From assembly GCF_028747205.1 (NCBI RefSeq), contig NZ_CP112880.1, forward strand, positions 6,448,001-6,512,000: a stretch of DNA of 64,000 nt, given 5' to 3'. The translations under genes were made by a program, and so were the position numbers. Positions within the stretch are counted from its first letter, which is position 1. Each line of letters starts with the position of its first letter. The notes under the pieces are model-generated. The model did no database searches and was not told the DNA's origin. It saw only the letters and a list, made by a program, of their open reading frames with translations. Source of the stretch: Streptomyces sp. CA-278952 (GTDB taxonomy: Bacteria; Actinomycetota; Actinomycetes; Streptomycetales; Streptomycetaceae). This document shows, piece by piece, positions 57,218-64,000 of this stretch.

Positions 57218-57395
57218 GTCCGCAGTGTCGACTCCCGGAACCGTGTAGGTCCACTTAGATCTCATTGGGGTGACTGGCAAGGAACGCTGAAGAGTCCGTT
57301 GGGCGCGGCGGCTGCTTCGGCACCACTTCTGACATGATCGAACGCACGGACGACGGGTCGCGGCGGCGGGTCGTGGCGAGAGGCGGGGGCATCGG

Positions 57396-58079
57396 ATGGG
57401 TGTGTGCGTACAGGGGCGGGTGCGGGTGCGGGTGCGCAGACGGGCCTCCGCCGTGCTGCTGGCGGCGGCGCTGACCGCGTTGACCGGCTGCTCCGGGTTT
57501 CTCGTCCCGGCCGGCGAGGGCGAAGATCCGGACAACCCCACCCCGTCCGCCTCCGCGCCCCGCTCCGGGATCGTCCGCGCCGAGACGCTGCCCCCGACCC
57601 CCGCGCCCGCCTACGGGGAGATGCCACGGACCGGACCGGCCCCCTCCCCGCCGCCCGAGAACTGCCCCGCCTCCGGGGCCGTGGTGACCATGGGGGAGGT
57701 GCTGACCGCGATGATGAGCCGTGCGGTCGCCCTGACCCTGACCAACTGCGGCTCGAAGCCCTACCGGGTCGACGGCTACCCCTCGGTCCAGGCGCTCGGC
57801 GAGGACGGCGAACGCCTCCCCGTGAAGGTCAACCCGGCCGGCTCGCAGTTCGGCCGCGACCGGGGCCCCGAGACACTCACCCTGAAGCCGGGCGGCACAG
57901 CGCGGTCGATGCTCGCCTGGGTCTCCACCCAGGAGGGCGGCGAGCTCGTCATGGCCGACGCCCTGGAGCTGGCCGCCGCCCCCGACGCGGGGGCGCGGGT
58001 CTACCCGCTGGAGGGTCACGACATCCGGTACATGGACGAGCTGAACATCACGGCCTGGCGGGCGGAGCTGCCCGAGTGA
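57396..58079 (+). CDS. DUF4232-type lipoprotein
   Basis: 227 aa. N-terminal signal with Arg-rich n-region (RVRVRRRAS), hydrophobic core and the lipobox LTGC (Cys about residue 32). A Pro/Ser/Ala-rich linker follows (about 40-85). The C-terminal domain has the DUF4232 pattern: a Cys in ENCPASG, VALTLTNCGSKPYRVDGYPSVQAL (about 112-135 in outline) and LKPGGTARSMLAW. Cell-surface lipoprotein of unknown role. GGGGG lies upstream of the ATG. It is divergent from dapA and convergent with the phosphoesterase gene. Confidence 0.85.
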   Translation: MGVCVQGRVRVRVRRRASAVLLAAALTALTGCSGFLVPAGEGEDPDNPTPSASAPRSGIVRAETLPPTPAPAYGEMPRTGPAPSPPPENCPASGAVVTMGEVLTAMMSRAVALTLTNCGSKPYRVDGYPSVQALGEDGERLPVKVNPAGSQFGRDRGPETLTLKPGGTARSMLAWVSTQEGGELVMADALELAAAPDAGARVYPLEGHDIRYMDELNITAWRAELPE

Positions 58080-58121
58080 CCGCCCGGCCGGGGTCGGCCC
58101 GGGCGGGGTCGGCCCGGGCGG

Positions 58122-58901
58122 TCAGCCGTCGCCGTCGCCCACCGGCACGGTGTGGGTGACCCAGCCCGTGCCGGGCGGCCCCTCCGGCAGCACATGCAGC
58201 AGAAAGGCCGCCGACTCGTCGGGATAGCCGGGCACGCCCTCCCGCAGCGCCAGCCCGCTCTGCCGGTACGTACTCGGCGCGACGGCCACCGTGCTGCCCG
58301 CGAAGGGCACCGTGACCGGGCGGTGCACATGGCCCGCCAGCACCCGCACGACCCGGGGGTGCGCGGCGACCACCTCCGCCAGTGCGGGGCCGTCCGCCAG
58401 GCGCATCGCGTCCAGGAACGGAATGCCGACCGGAACCGGCGGGTGGTGCAGACAGACGAGGGCCGGTACGCCGGGGCGCCGGGAGAGGTCCCGGTCCAGC
58501 CGGGACAACTGCTCGGGACCCAGCCGGCCGCCCGGCGCACCGGCGACCCGCGAGTCCAGGACCACGAGGGTGAACGCCGGGTGTTCCACCGCGTACGACG
58601 TCAGCGTCCCCCCGCCCAGGAAGCGCGTCCCGCCGAACGCGCCCACGAGGGCCTCCGGCACGTCGTGATTGCCCGTCACCAGACGCAGCGGCACCGGGAA
58701 CGCGCCGATCTCCTCGCGCAGGGCCGCGTACTCGGCCGGCTCCCCGCGCTCGGTCAGATCGCCGGTGATCACGACGCAGTCAGGGAGCGGGTCCAGGGCG
58801 AGCACCCGGCGCAGGGCGGCCCGCAACCCGGCGGCGGGGGCCGCCGCCTCCGGACCGGTCGTGAGGTGCGGATCGCTCAGGTGCGCCACGGAGAGGGCCA
58901 T
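58122..58901 (-). CDS. class III (CpdA-like) metallophosphoesterase
   Basis: 259 aa. All calcineurin-like metal motifs are present: HLSDPHL (about residues 7-13), [12 protein letters not shown] (about 43-54), LVTGNHD (about 74-80), LHHPPVPVG (about 151-159) and AGHVHRP (about 190-196). The set fits cyclic-nucleotide or phospholipid phosphodiesterases of the CpdA type. Start at the ATG 58901, where homology begins. It could turn over cAMP, important in streptomycete germination, but this is not shown. Confidence 0.9.
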   Translation of the reverse strand: MALSVAHLSDPHLTTGPEAAAPAAGLRAALRRVLALDPLPDCVVITGDLTERGEPAEYAALREEIGAFPVPLRLVTGNHDVPEALVGAFGGTRFLGGGTLTSYAVEHPAFTLVVLDSRVAGAPGGRLGPEQLSRLDRDLSRRPGVPALVCLHHPPVPVGIPFLDAMRLADGPALAEVVAAHPRVVRVLAGHVHRPVTVPFAGSTVAVAPSTYRQSGLALREGVPGYPDESAAFLLHVLPEGPPGTGWVTHTVPVGDGDG

Positions 58902-59070
58902 GCCCCCACCCTTCCCCGGCCTCCTCCGACCGCACCCGAGGCCGCTCACGCCCTGGGCGAACGGGGCGCGGGCGCAGCCAGGCGGAACACCCTTGACCTC
59001 GACCGGACTTGAGGTGTCACCGTGGTGGTCACGACGCACCGACCGGCGCGCGTGACGAAGGGAACCCGCC

Positions 59071-59784
59071 ATGACCACGCACCTCACCGACCGCCCCGAC
59101 CCGGCCCGCGCCGACGCCCGGATCGCCAAGGCCAGCACCTGGAACGTCGGTACACCGCAGCGGCAGCGAGAGGCCGTCGACGCCATCCGTAAGGCCTGGG
59201 AGAGCCGGGAATGGCCGCACCCCGGGCTGCTCTCCTACAGCGTCTACGCGGGGGAGGACGGCGCGACCCTGCTGCACTACTCCCAGTGGACCGGCGAACA
59301 GGCCTACCAGGACTTCGTGCGGGAGAGCCGTGACGCCCGCAACGCCGAGATCGACGCCGCCGTCCCCGGCATCGACCGCATCGGACTGCACACGTACGAG
59401 CTGTACCGCTCCGGTCTCCGTGCCGAGGGCGACACCAGGGAGACCGGCTGCCTCGTCATCGTGGACGTCGAGTTCGACGGGCCCGACCCGGCCCGCCAAC
59501 GCGACTGGGTGGACGCGGTGTTCGAGGCGCTCGGCGAGGAGGTCGAGTTGCCCGCCGGCGGCATCTCCGCGCACTTCCACGTCAGCACCGACGGCACCCG
59601 GGTCCTCAACTACGCAGAGTGGGAGAGCGCCGAACACCACATCGCGGCCCTCGCCGCCCCCGGAGAGGGCGTCGGCTCCCCGTCCCCGCACTGGGAACGC
59701 GTCCAGAACTACCCGGGCATGACCGGCGGCGGAGTGCACCGCTACACCCCCGTGCTCAGCCTGGAGCCGGGCGCGGGCGTATAG
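59071..59784 (+). CDS. antibiotic-biosynthesis-monooxygenase (ABM) domain protein, two domains
   Basis: 237 aa made of two ferredoxin-like ABM modules: residues about 18-110 ([50 protein letters not shown]) and about 125-232 ([44 protein letters not shown]), quoted in outline. Such proteins bind aromatic polyketides or haem or act in stress; the substrate is unknown. GAAGGGA lies upstream of the ATG. Single-gene unit. Confidence 0.82.
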   Translation: MTTHLTDRPDPARADARIAKASTWNVGTPQRQREAVDAIRKAWESREWPHPGLLSYSVYAGEDGATLLHYSQWTGEQAYQDFVRESRDARNAEIDAAVPGIDRIGLHTYELYRSGLRAEGDTRETGCLVIVDVEFDGPDPARQRDWVDAVFEALGEEVELPAGGISAHFHVSTDGTRVLNYAEWESAEHHIAALAAPGEGVGSPSPHWERVQNYPGMTGGGVHRYTPVLSLEPGAGV

Positions 59785-59907
59785 GGGGCGCGGCGGGCGG
59801 TATGCGGCGAAGCGGCGGGCGGTACACGGCGCAATGCGTCTAGGCTTGGACGGCTGAACCGCGTACGCACTCCGTATGCCCCGAGCACGCACCGAGGAGA
59901 ACCCCCG

Positions 59908-61392
59908 ATGTCCGCAGAGCGCCCCTTCCTGCCGCCGGTGCGGCTGAACACCGAGGCCGAACTGGCACGGGACGCGCTCGCCGCTCCGCTGTTCGTCCGC
60001 GCCGTCGAGCTCGCCCGCTGGGCGGGCCCGGACACCCGGGTCGGGGCCGGCGGCGAACTGGTCGAGGACCAGCTTCACGCGGCCGCCGAGCACCTCGCCC
60101 TCCCGGCGGACGAGGACGGCGCCGCCTACGCCGGAGAGGCCTGGCGGCTCGCCGTGGACACCGGCCTCCTCGACGTCACCGACCCGGAGGAGAGCGAGGA
60201 GGGCGACGAGGGTACGGACGGCAAGGGCACCGTCACCACGGGCGAGAACCTGGCCCTGCTCACCGGCGGCTCCCCGCAGGACGTCCTGTCCATCTGGCTC
60301 GACGGCCTCGACGCCGTGCACGCCGACGCCACCACGCCCGTCCTGGACGACTTCGCTGACCTCGTCGGCGAGGACGGCTCGATCGACTTCGACGCCCTGG
60401 ACTGGGACCCGGAGGCCGAGGCGGAGTTCCTCGACGGCGTCCTCGGCAACCTCTACCTGCTCACCCTCGCGGACAACGGCGCGGGCGAAGGACCGGTCCC
60501 GCTGCCCGCCCTCGCCGCGTCGATGATCGTCCCCGACGACATGGGCGAGCCGACCGACGACATCCTGGAGCAGGTGTCCGAGGCGATGATGCGCCTCGAC
60601 GACCAGTTCCGGCTCCTCGAACCCATCGGGATCGTCGAATACCGCCCGGTCGACGAGGCGTTGCTGGTCGAGGAGGGCGAAGCCGCGGACGACTCCGCCG
60701 CCGGGGCCGACGACGAGGACGTCACCCGTTACGGCATGGTCAAGCTCACCCCCCTCGGCCTGTACGGCATCCGGGCCCGGATGCTGGAGGCCGGGGTGGA
60801 CGCCCCCGCCGTCGGCGACCTCGCGGGCAAGGGCGCCGACGTCCTCCTCGACGGCATCGCCCACTACCCGGAGCCCGCCGCCCGCGCCGAGGTCAAGCTC
60901 TGGCTCGCGGAACACGGCGCTCAGGGCGCGGTGGCCGCGGCGGCCGAGCTGCTGGCCGCCGCCCGAGGCGCGGACGAGGGCGCGCCGCTGCGCCGCCTCC
61001 ACTGCCAGCAGGCCCTCGCCCTGGCCGGCCCCGACGCGGAGCCCGCCGTACGCGCGGTGCTCGGCGACCCGGAGCTGGGCGGCCTGGCCCGCGTCTGGCT
61101 CGCGGAGCGCGGCGCGGCCGACGTGCCCGCCCCGCCGGAGACCATGATCTTCTGGCTGGCCATCGACACGATCGCCGCCCAACTGGACGCGGACGGCGAG
61201 CTGGACGAGCTCCAGGGCCTGGTCGAGGGGCTCTCCGCGCAGCACAGCGGCTTCTTCGACGAGGTCTGGCGGGTCGACCACCCGGCCACCGCCGATGTGC
61301 TGGAGGCCATGGGCCGGCTGCACAGCGACAAGAAGGCGGCCAAGGACGCCCGCAAGGCGGCGTTCAAGGCCCGCTCCCGCGCGGGCGGTTGA
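59908..61392 (+). CDS. large acidic conserved protein of unknown function
   Basis: 494 aa, strongly acidic with Asp/Glu runs (EESEEGDEGTDG, about residues 92-103; EEGEAADDSAAGADDEDV, about 253-270). No signal peptide or membrane helix. The N-terminal two thirds are mixed; residues about 315-415 look like short alpha-helical repeats (AEVKLWLAEHGAQGAVAAAAELL, LRRLHCQQALALAG, VRAVLGDPELGGLARVWLAERGA) of HEAT type. A Lys/Ala-rich basic tail closes it. GAGGAG precedes the ATG. It may be a protein-binding scaffold. No function is assigned. Confidence 0.75.
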   Translation: MSAERPFLPPVRLNTEAELARDALAAPLFVRAVELARWAGPDTRVGAGGELVEDQLHAAAEHLALPADEDGAAYAGEAWRLAVDTGLLDVTDPEESEEGDEGTDGKGTVTTGENLALLTGGSPQDVLSIWLDGLDAVHADATTPVLDDFADLVGEDGSIDFDALDWDPEAEAEFLDGVLGNLYLLTLADNGAGEGPVPLPALAASMIVPDDMGEPTDDILEQVSEAMMRLDDQFRLLEPIGIVEYRPVDEALLVEEGEAADDSAAGADDEDVTRYGMVKLTPLGLYGIRARMLEAGVDAPAVGDLAGKGADVLLDGIAHYPEPAARAEVKLWLAEHGAQGAVAAAAELLAAARGADEGAPLRRLHCQQALALAGPDAEPAVRAVLGDPELGGLARVWLAERGAADVPAPPETMIFWLAIDTIAAQLDADGELDELQGLVEGLSAQHSGFFDEVWRVDHPATADVLEAMGRLHSDKKAAKDARKAAFKARSRAGG

Positions 61393-61471
61393 GGGCCTGA
61401 ACGTCGGGCCCGGAGCAGCGCTCAGCTGAAGAGCTCTGCTCCTACCAAGCAGTCGTCAGCGGTGCGCGGCC

Positions 61472-61645
61472 TCAGGAGCCCCGTGCCGGCGCAGCCGTGT
61501 GGTTGGACGCCCGTATCGCCTTCGTGCCGACGCGGGCGTACCAGCCGGACGGGTCCGCGGCGAGGTCCCGGACATCGCTGACGCCCCAACCGCGCTGCAC
61601 CGCACCCCGGTTCACGTCCAGGGCCCGGCACAGCTCGCCCGTCAC
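61472..61645 (-). CDS. possible small gene or gene remnant
   Basis: 57 aa from a GTG at 61645. G/C-rich third positions and a plausible small-domain sequence (ELCRALDVNRGAVQRGWGVSDV, then DLAADPSGWYARVGTKAIRA, quoted in two parts) suggest coding, perhaps the C-terminus of a DNA-binding protein. No clear RBS precedes it, and upstream coding-like sequence lies in other frames (a 54-residue frame ending at 61654), so a frameshifted remnant is equally possible. The rest of 61393-61880 shows nothing else convincing. Confidence 0.3.
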   Translation of the reverse strand: MTGELCRALDVNRGAVQRGWGVSDVRDLAADPSGWYARVGTKAIRASNHTAAPARGS

Positions 61646-61900
61646 CGCGACGGTCAGCCCGCCGGGGATGCGCCGGGGGCGATCACCGCGGGCTCCTCCT
61701 GTGCGACGCCCGCGCCCTCCGGTTCGGTTGCGTCCCCGGGGGTTCCCGTCGGGCCCCCTCCAGGGCCTTGCGAAAATCCTTCGCGTGCGACCGGGCCGTT
61801 GCCTAAGGTCATGGACATGCACCTCCCGGTGCGAAGGCGGCGGCTCCTTCCTTTCCCGAAATGTGCCGCAGCCACTGATGATCTCGGGAGGCGCGAGCGC

Positions 61901-62041
61901 CGGGGTGCCCGGTGCGCAGGCGACGGATACTTCTGGATCAGAGGGTCGCGGGTTCGAGTCCCGCCCGGCTCCGGCCGGTAGCTCAGTCGGTTGGAGCATC
62001 TGACTGTTCTCCGTCGCCGACTCCTGATCTCGGGCACCCCG
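61901..62041 (+). ncRNA. yrlA: Y RNA (YrlA-type) with permuted tRNA-like module
   Basis: The ends pair over 11 bp (CGGGGTGCCCG 61901-61911 with 62031-62041). After an internal loop comes a 9-bp stem (GGCGACGGA 61919-61927 with 62010-62018). Inside is a complete tRNA mimic in permuted order: anticodon-like stem TCAGA/TCTGA (61938-61942 with 61999-62003), variable loop GGGTC, T arm GCGGG-TTCGAGT-CCCGC (61948-61964), acceptor-like stem CCGGC/GCCGG closed by TCCG (61965-61978), TA, and D arm GCTC/GAGC (61981-61997) with GG in the loop. Bacterial YrlA RNAs have this Y-stem plus tRNA-like module and bind Ro60. The Ro60 gene starts 45 bases downstream. Exact transcript ends are not known. Confidence 0.85.
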
Positions 62042-62086
62042 TTCCGCCGCCGCGCCCTTCCCCAGGAATTCGGGGGAATTCTCCTC

Positions 62087-63676
62087 ATGGCCCGTTTCAA
62101 CTTCCGTACCCACAGGTCCCGGTCCTCCGGTGCCGTGCCCACCTCGCCCGTCGCGACGACCGGCACGCTCGCGCCCAACCACCAGGGCGGCACCGGGCAT
62201 GTACGCGACGCCCGCTCCGAACTCTTCCTGCTGGCCGTCGCCAACTTCGTGGCCCAGGACACCTACTACGAGGGCGGGGACCAGCGCGACGACCGGTTCG
62301 CCGCGCTCGTGCGCCGCCTCGCCGTGGAGGACCCCGTCTGGACCGCTGGGCTGCTCCACTGGCTGCGCCGCGACGGGCGGATGCGGACCGCCTCGCTGGT
62401 CGGCGGCGCGGAGTACGTGAAGGCGCGGCTGACGGCAGGCTGCACCGAAGGGCCCACGAACCGCCAGGTCATCGACTCCGTACTCCTGCGGGCCGACGAG
62501 CCGGGCGAACTGCTCGGCTACTGGACGTCCCGCTACGGGCGAGCCCTGCCCCAGCCCGTGAAGCGGGGCATCGCCGACGCCGTGCGCCGCCTCTACACCG
62601 GACGGGCTCTGCTGAAGTACGACACCGCGTCCAAGGGCTACCGCTTCGGCGACGTACTCCATCTGGTGCACGCCGCGCCCGACCCCGCCAAGCCCTGGCA
62701 GGGCGCGCTGTTCCGGTACGCGCTGGACCGCCGGCACCGGCCGGAGACCGCCGTGCCGCCCGCCGCCGACCGCACCCTGAGCGCCCACCGGGAGCTGATG
62801 AATCTTCCGGTTGCCGAGCGTCGCACGGTCGTCACCGGAGCCGGCGGCGCGGAGCGGCTGGCCGAGGCCGGGATGACCTGGGAAGCGCTGGCGGGCTGGT
62901 TGCAGGGCCCGATGGACGCGGCGGCGTGGGAGGCGGTGATCCCGTCGATGGGGACCATGGCGCTCGTGCGGAACCTCCGCAACTTCGACGAGGCCGGGGT
63001 GCGGGACGAGGTCGCGGCGAGCGCCGCGGCCCGGATCAGCGACCCGGAAGCCGTCGCCGCGTCCGGTCAGTTCCCCTTCCGCTACCTCGCCGCGTACCGG
63101 CACGCGCCCTCGCTCCGCTGGGCCCACCCGCTGGAACAGGCGCTCGGGCACTCGCTGGGCCAGGTCCCCGCGCTGCCCGGCCGCACCCTGGTTCTCGTCG
63201 ACCGCTCCGCGTCGATGGGTGCGCCGCTCTCCGAGCGCTCCCGGCTGGACCGGGCCGACGCCGCGGCCGTCTTCGGCGCGGCGCTGGCGCTGCGCTCCGC
63301 CGACGCGGACCTGGTGCAGTTCGGCACGGGCAGCGCGCCGGTCGCCTTCCACAGGGGCGAGTCCGTGCTCCGGGTCCTGGACCGTTTCGGGAACCTGGGC
63401 GGCACGAACACGGCGGAGGCGGTGCGGCGGCACTACCGGGACCACGACCGGGTACTCATCGTCACCGACGAGCAGGTCGCGTACACGCGCCGTGGCGACG
63501 CGGCCCGGAGCGTTCCGGACACGGTGCCCGTCTACACCTGGAATCTGGCCGGATACCGGCTCGGCCACGCCCCGTCCGGCGAGGGAAACCGCCACACGTT
63601 CGGGGGTCTTTCCGATGCGGCGTTCCGCATGGTCCCGCTGCTGGAGGCGGGAGGAAGCGCTGACTGGCCGTGGTGA
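62087..63676 (+). CDS. rsr: Ro60 homologue, TROVE and vWA domains
   Basis: 529 aa. RNA-binding ring protein that holds Y RNA and misfolded RNAs, in bacteria affecting RNA decay and stress survival. The TROVE HEAT-like ring covers about residues 25-355, with HVRDARSELFLLAVANFVAQDTYY near its start (outline), WTAGLLHWLRRDGRMRTASL and MGTMALVRNLRNFDEAG. The C-terminal vWA domain has the MIDAS residues DRSASMG (about 371-377), the Thr of GGTNTAEAV and the Asp of LIVTDEQV. The ATG at 62087 is where family homology begins; a longer in-frame start would lie inside the Y RNA. GGGGGA lies upstream. Confidence 0.93.
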   Translation: MARFNFRTHRSRSSGAVPTSPVATTGTLAPNHQGGTGHVRDARSELFLLAVANFVAQDTYYEGGDQRDDRFAALVRRLAVEDPVWTAGLLHWLRRDGRMRTASLVGGAEYVKARLTAGCTEGPTNRQVIDSVLLRADEPGELLGYWTSRYGRALPQPVKRGIADAVRRLYTGRALLKYDTASKGYRFGDVLHLVHAAPDPAKPWQGALFRYALDRRHRPETAVPPAADRTLSAHRELMNLPVAERRTVVTGAGGAERLAEAGMTWEALAGWLQGPMDAAAWEAVIPSMGTMALVRNLRNFDEAGVRDEVAASAAARISDPEAVAASGQFPFRYLAAYRHAPSLRWAHPLEQALGHSLGQVPALPGRTLVLVDRSASMGAPLSERSRLDRADAAAVFGAALALRSADADLVQFGTGSAPVAFHRGESVLRVLDRFGNLGGTNTAEAVRRHYRDHDRVLIVTDEQVAYTRRGDAARSVPDTVPVYTWNLAGYRLGHAPSGEGNRHTFGGLSDAAFRMVPLLEAGGSADWPW

Positions 63677-63761
63677 GCCCTGATTACGAATCCGGCACGT
63701 CTGGGGCCTTGGGCACCGACGGGCATGGCGTAGGGCCTCCGCAGGGCGCATACTCGACTTA

Positions 63762-63986
63762 ATGAAACAGTCAGCCCGGCGTCACCTGCCTTCCAGTCCC
63801 TTCAACCGCCCGGCCCAGGAGGCCCCACCGGTCGAATGCTTCGATGTGGGCGACAGGGTGTCGCACGACCAGTTCGGGCTCGGCAGGATTCTTGCTGTCG
63901 AGGGCGACAACGATGCGGTCCTCATCGACTTCTCGGGGCGTCAGGGAAGGATCCTGAGCCCGTACTCCAAGTTGACCAAGCTCTGA
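63762..63986 (+). CDS. small Tudor/CarD-like domain protein
   Basis: 74 aa. A basic, Pro-rich N-terminus (residues 1-25) is followed by a small beta-barrel: CFDVGDRVSHDQFGLGRILAVEG (about 26-48 in outline) and AVLIDFSGRQGRILSPYSKL. The pattern GDxVxHxxFGxGxV resembles the C-terminal Tudor-like module of UvrD/PcrA and the CarD N-terminal domain, both RNA-polymerase- or nucleic-acid-binding folds. No family name can be given with certainty. The gene is complete, ending 14 bases from the right edge. Confidence 0.75.
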   Translation: MKQSARRHLPSSPFNRPAQEAPPVECFDVGDRVSHDQFGLGRILAVEGDNDAVLIDFSGRQGRILSPYSKLTKL

Positions 63987-64000
63987 GACGCGGAACGAGT

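Noticed and set aside
61935..62010. Two truncated tRNA genes or a tRNA attachment-site remnant
   Set aside because: The halves complement each other in all tRNA stems, are flanked by two perfectly pairing outer stems, and sit before a Ro60 gene. A Y RNA explains all of this; no integrase or CCA-ended tRNA is present.

Overview
The window is a high-GC chromosomal segment from a Streptomyces-type actinomycete. The evidence is the strong G/C bias at third codon positions, frequent GTG starts, and actinomycete-specific genes and orders: whiA with rapZ/yvcK behind uvrC, opcA between zwf and pgl, an RbpA-family protein, a mycothiol-dependent isomerase, and sufR-sufBD-fdx-CSUT. It looks like core chromosome: no insertion sequence, prophage, integrase or CRISPR array is visible.

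Layout. 1-5.8 kb: pseudouridine catabolism (partial PfkB kinase, psuG), a cupin, an MFS transporter, an O6-alkylguanine repair protein, a secreted phosphodiesterase and an MHYT membrane sensor. 5.8-17.1 kb: uvrB, a TerD / TerD-fusion / TerC stress cluster, two small enzyme genes and uvrA. 17.4-20.5 kb: secreted proteins (Tat Rieske protein, papain-like protease, cell-surface partner) around a DNA-binding regulator. 20.6-25.7 kb: uvrC-rapZ-yvcK-whiA as an overlapping operon. 25.9-34.6 kb: gap, pgk, tpiA, secG, an RbpA-family gene, pgi, a YdbS/YdbT PH-domain pair and a secreted poly-gamma-glutamate hydrolase. 34.7-41.3 kb, minus strand: the pentose-phosphate operon tkt-tal-zwf-opcA-pgl. 41.6-46 kb: haem O/A synthesis (ctaB, ctaA) and an ABC exporter. 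46-52.7 kb: the complete SUF iron-sulphur operon. 52.8-59.8 kb: membrane protein, SMR exporter with its TetR regulator, dapD and dapA of lysine/DAP synthesis, lipoprotein, phosphoesterase, ABM protein. 59.9-64 kb: a large acidic protein, then a Ro60 (TROVE) gene preceded by a Y RNA gene.

How the genes work together. All three excision-repair subunits are here with a direct-reversal repair protein, and ogt, uvrB and uvrC carry the same DNA-damage (PafBC-type) promoter and appear to give leaderless mRNAs. Lower glycolysis on the plus strand and the pentose-phosphate operon on the minus strand converge and together cover most of the triose/pentose interconversions. The suf genes form one coupled transcription unit with a SufR operator over the first start codon.

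The most notable elements are non-coding. A Y RNA lies 45 bases before the Ro60 gene; it contains a complete circularly permuted tRNA mimic (T arm, capped acceptor-like stem, D arm, anticodon-like stem). A yybP-ykoY manganese riboswitch lies upstream of terC, and its P1 strand can alternatively mask the terC ribosome binding site. A 36-bp dyad covers the promoter of the SMR exporter gene. Functions are read from sequence and family knowledge; no database search was run.
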